A stretch of DNA of 64,000 nt from an uncultured bacterium (GCA_949035555.1 CAROLD010000002.1:62001-126000); one strand, 5' to 3'; shown: positions 33,877-42,873, counted from the first letter of the stretch. Numbers and translations: made by a program. The notes: generated from the sequence alone by a model not told the origin.

Positions 33877-34386
33877 TTAACCGATTACAGGAGCGTTGAA
33901 AACTCTAGTTGCTAATTCTTTATCAAGCATAAATAATGCCTGTTTATCATCTCCGATAAGCTTTAATGTAGCCAAAACTCCGCCTACACTTGCTTCTTCT
34001 TCAACTTGTTCTTTCAAGTACCAGTCTAAGAATGACAATGCAGCTCTGTCTTTAACTTCTTCGGCAACATCCATCAAAGCATTAATTCTTGATGTTACAA
34101 ATTCTTCGTGTTCAAGAACCTGTTCAAAAATTTCTAAAGGAGTTTTACCTTTAACTTCAGGTTTATCGATTGCCATAAGCTCAACACAGCCGCCGCGTTC
34201 ATGAACATAGTCATACATACCCATACCGTGAGCGTGCTCTTCCTGAACCTGTACATCAAACCAATTTACAAACCCGTTCAAATTAAGTTCTGCAAAATAA
34301 GATTTCATTGCTAAATAAAGATACTCAGAGTAGAATTCTTTATTAATCTGGTCATTAAATGCCGCTTCCATTTTCTTATCTAACAT
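33877..34386 (-). CDS. ftn: Ferritin
   Basis: 169 residues, bacterial non-haem ferritin (FtnA) size. Ferroxidase ligands are visible in NKEFYSEYLYLAM, VQEEHAHGMGMYDYV and WYLKEQVEEEA. It stores iron as ferric mineral in a 24-subunit shell and removes peroxide or O2 while doing so. It lies two bases after fprA and is surely in the same operon, coupling O2 removal with iron storage. Confidence 0.93.
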   Translation of the reverse strand: MLDKKMEAAFNDQINKEFYSEYLYLAMKSYFAELNLNGFVNWFDVQVQEEHAHGMGMYDYVHERGGCVELMAIDKPEVKGKTPLEIFEQVLEHEEFVTSRINALMDVAEEVKDRAALSFLDWYLKEQVEEEASVGGVLATLKLIGDDKQALFMLDKELATRVFNAPVIG

Positions 34387-34388
34387 AG

Positions 34389-35603
34389 TTAAACATCTCC
34401 TTTCATTGTTTCAACTATAGCTTTTGCAAGGTTATCCAAATCTTGAGCCTGATTTTTATCAAGTGCAGACTTAAGGCTGACTTTTGTTTCAATAATTTCA
34501 GTATTTTTCAATGCAGACAGAGCTTCGCACATCAATTTACCTGAAACACAAGCCCAAGAACCGTTTTCAACAATTGCAATTTTGCGATTTTGAAGATTAT
34601 GAGCAACTATGTCGTGTAACAGGTTTTCCATATTAACAAAAATTCCGTTGTTATACGTGGTTGACGCAAATACAATGTGTGAATATTTAAATGCATCTGA
34701 CACGATATATGAAGGATGAACCATTGAAACATCATACATTTTAATATCTTTAACCCCTAATTCCGCAAGTTTACCTGCAAGGATTTCAGCCGCATTTTGG
34801 GTTCCTCCGTAAACTGATGCGTACGGAATAAGAACTGATTGGATTTCAGGTGTATAAGTTGACCATTTCATGTATTTGTCAAGGAATTTTCCTAAATCTT
34901 TTCTCCAAACATAACCGTGAAGAGGACAAATCATTTCGATTTCAATTCCTGATGCTTTTTTCAACAAAGCCTGAACCTGTGGACCATATTTACCCACAAT
35001 ATTTGTATAATATCTTCTTGCTTCATCCATATATCTACAGTCAAAATCAACTTCATCAGCAAAAATATTTCCGTCTATTGCTCCAAATGAACCGAAAGCA
35101 TCAGCCGAGAATAAAATTTTATCAACTGTATCATAAGTTACCATAACTTCAGGCCAGTGTACCATCGGTGCAAATACAAAAGTTAAATTATGTCTGCCTG
35201 TATTCAAGACATCGCCTTCTTTAACAATCTGATATTGAGTTTCCGGAATTTCAAAATCAAAAAACTGCTCAATCATTGTACGAATTTTTGCGTTGCAGAC
35301 GATTTTAACATTCGGATACTTCGCGACAATTGTTGGAATTTCCGCGCAATGGTCAGGTTCCATGTGATTAATAATCATATAATCAAGACTTCTGCCGCCT
35401 AAAACATGTTCAACATTTTCCATAAATTGATGAGTAACTGATTTATCAACTGTATCAAGAAGAACTGTTTTTTCATCCATCAATAAGTATGAATTATATG
35501 AAACCCCTGTAGGAACAGGATAAACACTTTCGAACAGTGCAAGTCTTCTATCGTTTGCGCCGACCCAGAACAGATCGTTTGTTATTTTTTTTGTATTATA
35601 CAT
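34389..35603 (-). CDS. fprA: A-type flavoprotein (flavodiiron O2/NO reductase, FprA family)
   Basis: 404 residues. The metallo-beta-lactamase-like domain has the diiron ligands HMEPDHCAEIP and further residues at MVHWPE, SADAFG and PLHGYVW. The flavodoxin domain (about 255-404) has PYASVYGGTQNAAE, then TTYNNG and ENGSWAC. Such enzymes reduce O2 to water or NO to N2O in anaerobes, usually with rubredoxin as donor. It is co-transcribed with ferritin. A Shine-Dalgarno GGGAG precedes the ATG. Confidence 0.93.
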   Translation of the reverse strand: MYNTKKITNDLFWVGANDRRLALFESVYPVPTGVSYNSYLLMDEKTVLLDTVDKSVTHQFMENVEHVLGGRSLDYMIINHMEPDHCAEIPTIVAKYPNVKIVCNAKIRTMIEQFFDFEIPETQYQIVKEGDVLNTGRHNLTFVFAPMVHWPEVMVTYDTVDKILFSADAFGSFGAIDGNIFADEVDFDCRYMDEARRYYTNIVGKYGPQVQALLKKASGIEIEMICPLHGYVWRKDLGKFLDKYMKWSTYTPEIQSVLIPYASVYGGTQNAAEILAGKLAELGVKDIKMYDVSMVHPSYIVSDAFKYSHIVFASTTYNNGIFVNMENLLHDIVAHNLQNRKIAIVENGSWACVSGKLMCEALSALKNTEIIETKVSLKSALDKNQAQDLDNLAKAIVETMKGDV

Positions 35604-35668
35604 AAATTTTCTCCCTTTTTAATTTATGATAGCACAAAATTATGATAATGATTATCAAGTTTAAATTA

Positions 35669-36829
35669 TTAATTTTTATTAAATATTGGTTCTGATTTTG
35701 TTTTCATCTCATCTAAGACTTTTTTAAAATCCGCGCTCACAGGGGTAGGTGAAGCCGTGTCCATAATTGACAAAAATTCTATAGAGTTCTGCGGTTTTTT
35801 GCCGTCTAAAAATGTCTTTGAATTTGCACAATCAACACGCGCAGGAACAATCAAACCGCTTGAAGTAAATTTGTCCGAACTATCCCTTGATGATAAATAT
35901 TTAACAAGTCTGTATCCTTCTTGTTTGTGTTTAGAACTTTTGGAAATCGCCCACCCCGAAGCATCAGCAGGCACTGAACTTCGACCATTCACATCAGGGA
36001 ATCTCACAATATCCCAAGCAAATTTTGCTTCTTCACGATATTTTGGAACGAGCCAGCGACCTGACAGGTGCATTGCAACCCTGCCTTGTAAAAACATTTG
36101 TGCCATTGTTGCACTTGCAGATTCTTCTTTCCGCGGTGCTGTGTGGTATTTGTTTCGCAAATCACCATAAAACTTCAACCCTTCCTGCATTTCTTTACTG
36201 TCAAAATCAGAAAAATCTTTCACCCCGAAAGACATTAAATAAGGCAGGTAAAACAAAGGTTCTTCTTCAAAAGAAATTCCAAAAACCTCAGGCAGATGAG
36301 TCAATTTTTGAGAAATTTTTAACAAATCCTCCAGCGTCCAATTTTTATCAGGATATGAAACATTGTATTTATCAAAAATGTCTTTATTATAAAAAATTAC
36401 GAGATTGGAAACATCTCTCGGCACAGCATAAACTTTTCCGTCATAGCTCAATGCATCAACAGAAACAGGGTAAAACTCCGAATAATCAAAATTATTCGAC
36501 AAATCCTCAAGCACCCCTGCACGCGCGTAAACAGGCAGATAATGATTGTTTATAAACACAACATCAGGTGCAGTGTTTGAGGCAAAAAGCAGATGTATTT
36601 TCTGAAAATAATTCTGCGGAATATGCATAAAATCGATTTTAATATCGGGATTATTTTTTTCAAAATCAGCAAGAACAGGTTTCAAAATACTAATTTCCGA
36701 TTCCGAACCCCAAGAAGCGAATTGAATTGTTGTTTTTTGCGGGGAAACATTTTTAGACAAAAATCCAAGACAGCAAAACAAACTCACTCCTATAATTAAA
36801 CAGATTAAAACAATTATTTTTTTATGCAT
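35669..36829 (-). CDS. ABC-transporter extracellular solute-binding protein, family 1 (sugar type)
   Basis: 386 residues. N-terminal hydrophobic segment (IIVLICLIIGVSLFCCLGF) as signal peptide; the Cys pair may make it a lipoprotein although the lipobox is not canonical. The mature part has ASWGSESEISILKPVLADFE, ASNTAPDVVFIN, VYAVPRDVSNLVIFYNKDIF and GRSSVPADASGWAISKSSKH, which are typical of family 1 binding proteins for oligosaccharides. No permease or ATPase genes are next to it; instead it follows an AMIN-like envelope protein by 13 bases. The substrate is unknown. Confidence 0.83.
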   Translation of the reverse strand: MHKKIIVLICLIIGVSLFCCLGFLSKNVSPQKTTIQFASWGSESEISILKPVLADFEKNNPDIKIDFMHIPQNYFQKIHLLFASNTAPDVVFINNHYLPVYARAGVLEDLSNNFDYSEFYPVSVDALSYDGKVYAVPRDVSNLVIFYNKDIFDKYNVSYPDKNWTLEDLLKISQKLTHLPEVFGISFEEEPLFYLPYLMSFGVKDFSDFDSKEMQEGLKFYGDLRNKYHTAPRKEESASATMAQMFLQGRVAMHLSGRWLVPKYREEAKFAWDIVRFPDVNGRSSVPADASGWAISKSSKHKQEGYRLVKYLSSRDSSDKFTSSGLIVPARVDCANSKTFLDGKKPQNSIEFLSIMDTASPTPVSADFKKVLDEMKTKSEPIFNKN

Positions 36830-36842
36830 GGTTTAATCAAGT

Positions 36843-38969
36843 CTAGATTTCGATAAGTGTACCCATTTTGTCTTTTGCAACATCAACAAGGCACTTGTAA
36901 CCGCCTGCTTTTACTATATAAACAGAGCCGTAGTCCTGTCTGACCTGAAGCGGTTTATCGACAACATGGTCAAATTTTTTCAAAATAAATGTATCGCTCT
37001 TAATTCTGCCGACAATCGCTGAAACTCCATCCATATTTACAAGATAAAAACCTTTTTCAGCATCAATATTATAACCTGATTTAACAATCAAACCGTTCAT
37101 ATAATTTTGTTCAACCTGTTTTGTCATCGGGTTTGAAGCTCTTGAAATCGGATTAGTTGCTCCGCGGCTTACAGAAGCTGATGACGGTCTCACTTGTGAT
37201 AAAGTTTGTGATACAGCTGATTTTTTTGAATCTTCGCTGTCCAGAATTGACATGTATTCATCAAGTGATGATAATACATAATTTTCTTGTTGTTTGTCCA
37301 TTTTCATTTCCCCATTATTATTCAAGTATTTTGTGCCGCTTATATTTAATTCGGAACTTGCTGAATTTCTGGAATTCACGCTGAGCGCAGAATTTCTAAG
37401 TTTTACAAACATTCCTTCTTTATAAGTTTTATTTCTTGAAGATTTTTTGTCATTATCAAGTAGTCCTCTGCTTGCTTGAGCAAGACTTGCAGATTTTGAG
37501 AAAGATTTCAGCTTAATGCCTGAAATATTTTTAGAAATCATATCATCTTCTGAGCGAACACCTTCAAAGGTTTCAACAGGTTCAAGCGTATTAGGTGTTT
37601 GAGCTAAAGAATGCTCCATTTGTGAAATTTTTGCTTGAAGCTTTTCTTTCGCATCATTTTTGGTTGCACCTTGAATATTTTCGCTCGGTGTAATTATAGC
37701 TTTTTTAGCGGCAGACATATCGGTTACATATGACATATCAGAACCTTTGTTAATCGGATGAAGTTCAGCATCTTTCTGAGCATATTTTTTGTATTTTTCC
37801 TGCCAATTAAGAGTTTCGTCGTCGATAATATCCTGATATTCACGGCGGCGGCGTCTTGCTTTGTTTCTGGAAGTTAAATTATTAAATGATTCCATTCTGT
37901 CAGAATTTTTCTTGTTAGAATGAGAAACTGCATCAACAACAAGGAAGAATGCACCGGCTAACAAAACCGTACCGCCTGCAAACAATGTCCACATCGGAAA
38001 ATGTTTTTTCTCTGATTGAGGGGCATTCGGAGTTTCAACAGCTGCCGATTCAACCTGAGCCGCAGAATTTTCTGCAACAATTGTAGTTTCAACAGCAGGT
38101 CCTGACATTTTTTCCTTAACTATGTCGTGTTTAATTCTCGGTTCCAAATCAATCATTCTTTTACCGTTTTCATCAAACTTCATTTTTGGAACATATTTAT
38201 CCGCATTAGAAACAGCTGTTTGAGGCTGAGTCGATTGAACAGGTTTCACTTCAGGTGCAGGCTGAACAATTTTTTGCGGCTGAACTTTTGGAGTTTCTGC
38301 TTTAGGTTTTACAGGTTCCGTTTTAGCCTTTGGCGGGGTAATCGGTGTTAAACTGATTTTCGGCAAAGAAATTGTTTTATGCTGAGGTTCAGTTTTTGGG
38401 GTATTAACAGCCTGTGCAGGTTTACTCTGTGATACCGGTTTTACAGCAGGTTGTTGTGCAGGTTGTTTGTTTACAGCAGGTGCAGGGTTTTGAGCCTTTT
38501 GAGGCTGTGGTGTAGTTTGCACCGCAGGTTTAGTGTCTTTATTTTGTGCGATTAACGCTTTATAATCCTTCTGAGCCTGAGTCAGAGGAGCTGTTTTCTT
38601 AATATATGTTCTTATATTAATCGGTTTTACTGTTCCAAAAGTTACTTTGGTATAACCGCCAATACCGTCATTAACATGCTTGACATCAATGTCGGATATC
38701 AAATCCTTAACTCCGCCAATACCGGGAGCTACCGAACTTGAGCCTTCAACATTAGGAAGCAATACAACATAGCGGTTATTAGACTTTCTTGTTACAACAG
38801 AGTTTGATGAATCTCCTGTTGTATAAAAAGTTACATCAACCGTATCAGCCGAAGATGAGCGATTGACATCCATTCGGAGTAAATTATTTGAAGTATTTGC
38901 TATAACCGCAGAACCTGCGGCAAGCGCCGCCAATACTGCGGCAGTTATGATATTTTTCTTACAAGTCAT
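36843..38969 (-). CDS. AMIN-like domain membrane protein with Pro/Gln-rich region
   Basis: About 708 residues. An N-terminal hydrophobic segment (ITAAVLAALAAGSAVIA) precedes an AMIN-like beta domain (about 28-135: ADTVDVTFYTTGDSS, GGYTKVTFGTVKPINIRTYI). After it come about 130 residues rich in Pro/Gln/Lys, a central membrane helix (WTLFAGGTVLLAGAFFLVV, about 330), and a long hydrophilic C-terminal part ending in a small beta domain (GYNIDAEKGFYLVNMDGVSA). AMIN domains localise envelope proteins such as PilQ or amidases. A GTG at 38978 is another possible start. A role in pilus or cell-wall assembly is inference. Confidence 0.6.
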   Translation of the reverse strand: MTCKKNIITAAVLAALAAGSAVIANTSNNLLRMDVNRSSSADTVDVTFYTTGDSSNSVVTRKSNNRYVVLLPNVEGSSSVAPGIGGVKDLISDIDVKHVNDGIGGYTKVTFGTVKPINIRTYIKKTAPLTQAQKDYKALIAQNKDTKPAVQTTPQPQKAQNPAPAVNKQPAQQPAVKPVSQSKPAQAVNTPKTEPQHKTISLPKISLTPITPPKAKTEPVKPKAETPKVQPQKIVQPAPEVKPVQSTQPQTAVSNADKYVPKMKFDENGKRMIDLEPRIKHDIVKEKMSGPAVETTIVAENSAAQVESAAVETPNAPQSEKKHFPMWTLFAGGTVLLAGAFFLVVDAVSHSNKKNSDRMESFNNLTSRNKARRRRREYQDIIDDETLNWQEKYKKYAQKDAELHPINKGSDMSYVTDMSAAKKAIITPSENIQGATKNDAKEKLQAKISQMEHSLAQTPNTLEPVETFEGVRSEDDMISKNISGIKLKSFSKSASLAQASRGLLDNDKKSSRNKTYKEGMFVKLRNSALSVNSRNSASSELNISGTKYLNNNGEMKMDKQQENYVLSSLDEYMSILDSEDSKKSAVSQTLSQVRPSSASVSRGATNPISRASNPMTKQVEQNYMNGLIVKSGYNIDAEKGFYLVNMDGVSAIVGRIKSDTFILKKFDHVVDKPLQVRQDYGSVYIVKAGGYKCLVDVAKDKMGTLIEI

Positions 38970-39062
38970 ATTTTCCACTAATCTAACAACTACACTACTG
39001 TTAATATAATACCCGAGAGTAAAAAAAATTGCCAGTTTATTAAAAAAAAATAAGATTTATGT

Positions 39063-39074
39063 TACAATAAATTT
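39063..39074 (+). promoter_or_regulatory. -10 box of a candidate leaderless message (era)
   Basis: TACAAT at 39063-39068, six bases to ATG 39075, no ribosome binding site. Confidence 0.55.
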
Positions 39075-39965
39075 ATGAAAAGCGGATTTGTTGCAATAAT
39101 AGGGCGCCCGAATGTAGGAAAATCAACACTTTTGAACCAAATTCTCGGTCAAAAGATTGTAATCACAACGGACAAAGCTCAAACTACAAGAAAAAGAATT
39201 AAAGGTATTTACACAAACGAAGAGGGTCAAATCGTTTTTGTTGACACTCCGGGGGTGCATAAACCACTGAACAAACTCGGAGAATTTTTACTTGATGAAG
39301 CAAAAATTGCCGTGCCTGATGCGGACGTAATTTTATTTCTCGTTGACGGCTCAGACCCCGCAGGAAAAGGCGATAAATGGATTGCTCAAAATCTTTTGCA
39401 GACCAAAATCCCGATTATTATTGTTATGAATAAGGTTGACAAAATTAAAAAACCTGAAAAAATTGAAGAAAATTTATTAACATACAAGACTTTATTTAAC
39501 GAAAACCTTCCTGTTGTAAGAGTTTCAGCAAAAACAGGACGCAACATTGATACTTTAATGAAAAACATTTTCAAAAAACTTCCTGAAGGTGAAATTCTTT
39601 ATCCTGAAGACATAGTTACAGAAGAAACCATGCGCGACGTGACAGAAGAAATTATCAGAGAAAAAATTCTTCTCAATACCTCAGACGAAATCCCTCATTC
39701 TGTTGCTGTTAAGGTTACAAATTACATTGAAAAAGAGGAAATTGACAAGATTTACGCAACAATTTACTGTGAACAGAAAAGTCAAAAAGGCATCCTGATA
39801 GGCAAAGGCGGAAGTCTACTGAAAAAAATCGGAACAGAATCACGTCTTGAACTTGAAAAAATTGTTGATAAAAAAGTTTACCTTGAACTTGAGGTTAAAG
39901 TAGAAAAAGATTGGCGCAAAAAAGAAAAAATCCTTAAAAACTTCGGCTACCAACAGGAAGACTAG
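39075..39965 (+). CDS. era: GTPase Era
   Basis: 296 residues. G domain motifs: GRPNVGKSTLLNQ, the switch region ending in TTRKRIKG, DTPGVH and NKVD. The C-terminal KH domain reads IYCEQKSQKGILIGKGGSLL. Era binds the 3' end of 16S rRNA in 30S assembly. It is not next to rnc, ybeY or recO. Convergent with the membrane-protein gene that follows. Confidence 0.96.
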   Translation: MKSGFVAIIGRPNVGKSTLLNQILGQKIVITTDKAQTTRKRIKGIYTNEEGQIVFVDTPGVHKPLNKLGEFLLDEAKIAVPDADVILFLVDGSDPAGKGDKWIAQNLLQTKIPIIIVMNKVDKIKKPEKIEENLLTYKTLFNENLPVVRVSAKTGRNIDTLMKNIFKKLPEGEILYPEDIVTEETMRDVTEEIIREKILLNTSDEIPHSVAVKVTNYIEKEEIDKIYATIYCEQKSQKGILIGKGGSLLKKIGTESRLELEKIVDKKVYLELEVKVEKDWRKKEKILKNFGYQQED

Positions 39966-39983
39966 TATAAAAGTCTAATAAAT

Positions 39984-40661
39984 CTAGCCGCGTTTTGTTG
40001 CAAATAAATTATAAATAAGCAAAAATGTTAATATACCTATTACGCCATAGGTTTGAAATTTTGTAATCACAAAAGTTACAACTCCACAAATTACAATGAA
40101 TAAAATCGCATAATTTACAATATTTTTAACGTTTTGACTAACAGCACGAACTTTCTGCGCTTCTTGTGCCATAATTTTTATATTAGACTGCTCTTTTGCT
40201 TTCTCTTCTGTTTCTTCGTCTATAATCTCGTTTTCTTTCAACTCCTCAACCGCATCACGGTAAGTTCTGTTCACAAATCTCTCAACCAGCGACAAAACAA
40301 CTGTTTCAGGCGCATCATTTTTAACACATGCATACATAACTTCCCACATTGCATACCAGATTTTTTGCATGACAACTTTCCAGTATTTTGCAGGAATTCC
40401 GGAGCGAAACAAGTCGATTTCCTTATGAAAAGACCACTCCGCAATCACCTGAATATAAAATGTCTGCTGTTCAAAATCCAAACGCGAAAATTCATCGTCA
40501 TTTTGAATTCCTTCTGCCATCTTTATTGCGGCTTTACGAATATTGCTTATTAAATAGTCCTGCTGCAATTTATTCACATCCTCAGGCAAAAGCGGTTCAA
40601 TCTGTACAATTAAACTCTCAATGAAATCAATATATTTTTTATCGATTACTTTTTCTTCCAT
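39984..40661 (-). CDS. Membrane protein with two C-terminal helices, unknown function
   Basis: 225 residues. A helical cytoplasmic domain of 175 residues (FEQQTFYIQVIAEWSFHKEI, YWKVVMQKIWYAMWEVMYAC) precedes two membrane helices (IVNYAILFIVICGVVTFVI and GVIGILTFLLIYNLF). I do not recognise the family. The ATG lies six bases after TATAAT with no ribosome binding site, so the transcript is probably leaderless. Confidence 0.55.
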   Translation of the reverse strand: MEEKVIDKKYIDFIESLIVQIEPLLPEDVNKLQQDYLISNIRKAAIKMAEGIQNDDEFSRLDFEQQTFYIQVIAEWSFHKEIDLFRSGIPAKYWKVVMQKIWYAMWEVMYACVKNDAPETVVLSLVERFVNRTYRDAVEELKENEIIDEETEEKAKEQSNIKIMAQEAQKVRAVSQNVKNIVNYAILFIVICGVVTFVITKFQTYGVIGILTFLLIYNLFATKRG

Positions 40662-40667
40662 TTTATT

Positions 40668-40673
40668 ATTATA
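40668..40673 (-). promoter_or_regulatory. -10 box of a candidate leaderless message (two-helix membrane protein)
   Basis: TATAAT on the minus strand, six bases before ATG 40661. Confidence 0.5.
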
Positions 40674-40758
40674 GGAAATAAGTTCTCAAAATTTGTCATA
40701 TATATAGAGTAATTATCGCTATATATTAATCTTTTGTAATAAAAACAGCCGCACATGG

Positions 40759-40787
40759 TTGTAAATTTAAACTTTTTATTATAATAT
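40759..40787 (+). promoter_or_regulatory. Promoter and long leader of the rpsH block
   Basis: TTGTAA at 40759-40764 with TAATAT at 40782-40787 (17-base spacer); TATAAT at 40780 is an alternative. The transcript would have a leader of about 225 bases before rpsH. In the leader, TTCCGGC (about 40821) and GCCGGAA (about 40898) form a perfect 7-bp helix, a possible site for autoregulation by a ribosomal protein. The 356-base stretch holds no gene. Confidence 0.45.
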
Positions 40788-41017
40788 GAATTCATAAATA
40801 GTCTAACTGCCAAAATACGTTCCGGCGCAGACAGTAAATTCTGGCACAAATGGAGCAAGATTAATTTGGTAAGAGACGAGTAGATGGAAACTCCGGGTGC
40901 CGGAAAACAAAAGATAAAAAGCGTTTTTGTAATGAATATTTAATCTTCAAAAGCCTTTGTTTTATTTTAAGTTTGAGTAATACCCGAAAGTCCGCAAGTA
41001 GTAAAGGAAAATTTATT

Positions 41018-41416
41018 ATGACAATGACAGATCCGATAGCAGATATGCTTACAAGAATCAGAAACGCTTGTATGGTTTCTCACGAAACAGTTGATGTACC
41101 TGCTTCTAAATTAAAAGTTGAATTAGCTAAACTTTTAAAAGAAGAAGGCTTTATCTCTGATTACGAAGTTAAAGAACAAGGCAAATTCAAAGTTATCACT
41201 ATCACTTTGAAATACGATTCTAACCGCAAATCTGTAATCACAAAATTAGAAAGAGTTTCTAAACCAGGTTTGAGAAGATACTCTAAATCTAAAAACTTAC
41301 AAAAAGTTTTAGGCGGTTTAGGTATCGCTGTTGTTTCAACTCCAAAAGGATTGTTAACAGACAGAAAAGCCAGAAAAGAAAACGTTGGCGGCGAAGTTCT
41401 TTGCTACGTATATTAA
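41018..41416 (+). CDS. rpsH: 30S ribosomal protein S8
   Basis: 132 residues. MTMTDPIADMLTRIRNAC and the C-terminal STPKGLLTDRKARKENVGGE identify S8, which binds central-domain 16S rRNA and in many bacteria represses the spc operon mRNA. ATG 41018 has AAAGGA upstream; the longer frame to 40973 is not needed. It normally lies inside the spc operon between rpsN and rplF; here nothing ribosomal lies upstream. Confidence 0.96.
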   Translation: MTMTDPIADMLTRIRNACMVSHETVDVPASKLKVELAKLLKEEGFISDYEVKEQGKFKVITITLKYDSNRKSVITKLERVSKPGLRRYSKSKNLQKVLGGLGIAVVSTPKGLLTDRKARKENVGGEVLCYVY

Positions 41417-41678
41417 TGCGTAAGCCGATGTAAAGTGTCGGTGTTGGCTTGCGGAAGCAAGACAAGCAGGACACGGAACATTATATCACCGCCGTTGTGA
41501 ACGGAGCGTAAGCAAAGCGAACGAACAAATCTTTGATTTGACAGGCGGGAATGAGCGCAAGCCGGAGTGAAATCCGAAATTGTCGTCAAGGAGACGGCAA
41601 ACTTAAAAAACATTCGGGTTCAATTGGTAGAAAAGCCCAAAAATTTAGTACAAAATATACCACAAGGAGAAATTTAAA
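41417..41678. other. Unusual 262-base spacer between rpsH and rplF
   Basis: No gene is visible in any frame. The region is richer in G and C than its neighbours, with several short inverted repeats (for example GCTTGCGGAAGCAAG near 41448-41462). It ends with AAGGAG before rplF. In other bacteria this gap is a few tens of bases at most. Confidence 0.6.
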
Positions 41679-42218
41679 ATGTCTAGAATTGGTAAAAAAC
41701 CTATCGAAATTCCTCAAGGCGTTGAGGTAAAAATAGAAGGACAAGTTGTTACAGCAAAAGGACCTTTAGGTACTGAAGTTGTTAATGTTCGTCCTGAAAT
41801 CGCAGTTAAAATGGAAGACAACCAGTTAGTATTAACTAAAGTTGGTACTTCTCGTGAAACTGACGCTCTTTACGGTTTGTCAAGAACTCTTGTTGCAAAC
41901 GCAGTAACAGGTGTTAAAGACGGTTTCATTAAAAAATTAGAGATTAATGGTGTTGGTTACAGAGCGCAAATGCAAGGTAACACTTTAAACATGGCTCTTG
42001 GTTACTCTCACCCGGTTGATATTGTTCCGCCGGAAGGTATCACTATTACTGTTGAAGCTAATACAAAAATCACTGTTAAAGGTTCTAATAAACAAACAGT
42101 TGGTGATGTTGCTGCTTTAATCAGATCAAAACGTAAACCTGAAGTATACAAAGGCAAAGGTGTTAAATACGAAGGCGAATACATCAGACGTAAAGCTGGT
42201 AAAGCTGGTAAAAAGTAA
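41679..42218 (+). CDS. rplF: 50S ribosomal protein L6
   Basis: 179 residues. MSRIGKKPIEIPQGVEV, then ALYGLSRTLVANAVTGV, and the L6 signature PEVYKGKGVKYEGE near the C-terminus. L6 binds 23S rRNA near the factor-binding site. AAGGAG seven bases upstream. Second gene of the detached rpsH-rplF-rplR block. Confidence 0.97.
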   Translation: MSRIGKKPIEIPQGVEVKIEGQVVTAKGPLGTEVVNVRPEIAVKMEDNQLVLTKVGTSRETDALYGLSRTLVANAVTGVKDGFIKKLEINGVGYRAQMQGNTLNMALGYSHPVDIVPPEGITITVEANTKITVKGSNKQTVGDVAALIRSKRKPEVYKGKGVKYEGEYIRRKAGKAGKK

Positions 42219-42358
42219 GATAGATGTTTGCGAACTTAGCGAGCACTACAGATATCTTATCCTGAACTTCATTCAGGATTTAATATACAAAATAAAGCCC
42301 GTATAAACCCTTGAAGTGGTTTTTCAAGAAGGTTTGGGTCAAATGAAAGGAAAATAAA

Positions 42359-42727
42359 ATGATTAAACAACAAACTAGAAAACCAATCGTTCAAAAAAGA
42401 CACAGATCAATCAGAGTTAAAATTTCAGGAACTGCTGAATTCCCTAGATTGGCTGTTTATAGAAGTACAAAACACATCTATGCGCAATTGATTGACGATG
42501 TTAACCACGTAACATTAGCATCAGCATCATCTAACGACAAAGAGTTAAAAGAAAAATTAGCTCACGGCGGTAACATTGAAGCGGCTAAAGTTGTTGGTGA
42601 AGCAATTGCTCAAAAAGCTAAAAAAGCCGGTGTTGAATGTGTTGTATTCGACCGTGGCGGTTTCTTATACCACGGAAGAATTGCAGCATTAGCTGATGCA
42701 GCTAGAGAAGCCGGTTTGATGTTCTAA
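42359..42727 (+). CDS. rplR: 50S ribosomal protein L18
   Basis: 122 residues. RLAVYRSTKHIYAQLIDD and VVFDRGGFLYHGRIAALADA are typical of L18, which binds 5S rRNA. It is followed directly by a strong terminator, not by rpsE, rpmD and rplO. A 140-base spacer separates it from rplF; this spacer contains a hairpin TCCTGAA...TTCAGGA. Confidence 0.97.
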   Translation: MIKQQTRKPIVQKRHRSIRVKISGTAEFPRLAVYRSTKHIYAQLIDDVNHVTLASASSNDKELKEKLAHGGNIEAAKVVGEAIAQKAKKAGVECVVFDRGGFLYHGRIAALADAAREAGLMF

Positions 42728-42755
42728 TTTTTGAACAAAAAGGTAAACCTTTTAT

Positions 42756-42790
42756 ATAAGGCGGGAAATTTTTCAAATTTCCCGCCTTAT
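42756..42790 (+). terminator. Terminator of the rpsH-rplF-rplR block
   Basis: A 16-bp stem, ATAAGGCGGGAAATTT with its complement, loop TTC, just after rplR. Confidence 0.88.
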
Positions 42791-42799
42791 TGTTTGCAA

Positions 42800-42835
42800 G
42801 AAAAAAGGTGAAAAGAATAAACTTTCCACCTTTTC
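42800..42835 (-). terminator. Terminator of fba
   Basis: GAAAAGGTGGAAAG...CTTTTCACCTTTTTTC on the minus strand folds into a stem of about 12 bp with one mismatch, downstream of the aldolase gene, ending in T's. Confidence 0.7.
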
Positions 42836-42873
42836 AGATTTTACGTAACGTAAATATGTAACTGCTTCGCGCA

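Noticed and set aside
41413..41613. Minus-strand frame in the rpsH-rplF spacer
   Set aside because: No start signal and no protein-like pattern; it lies between co-directional ribosomal genes on the other strand.
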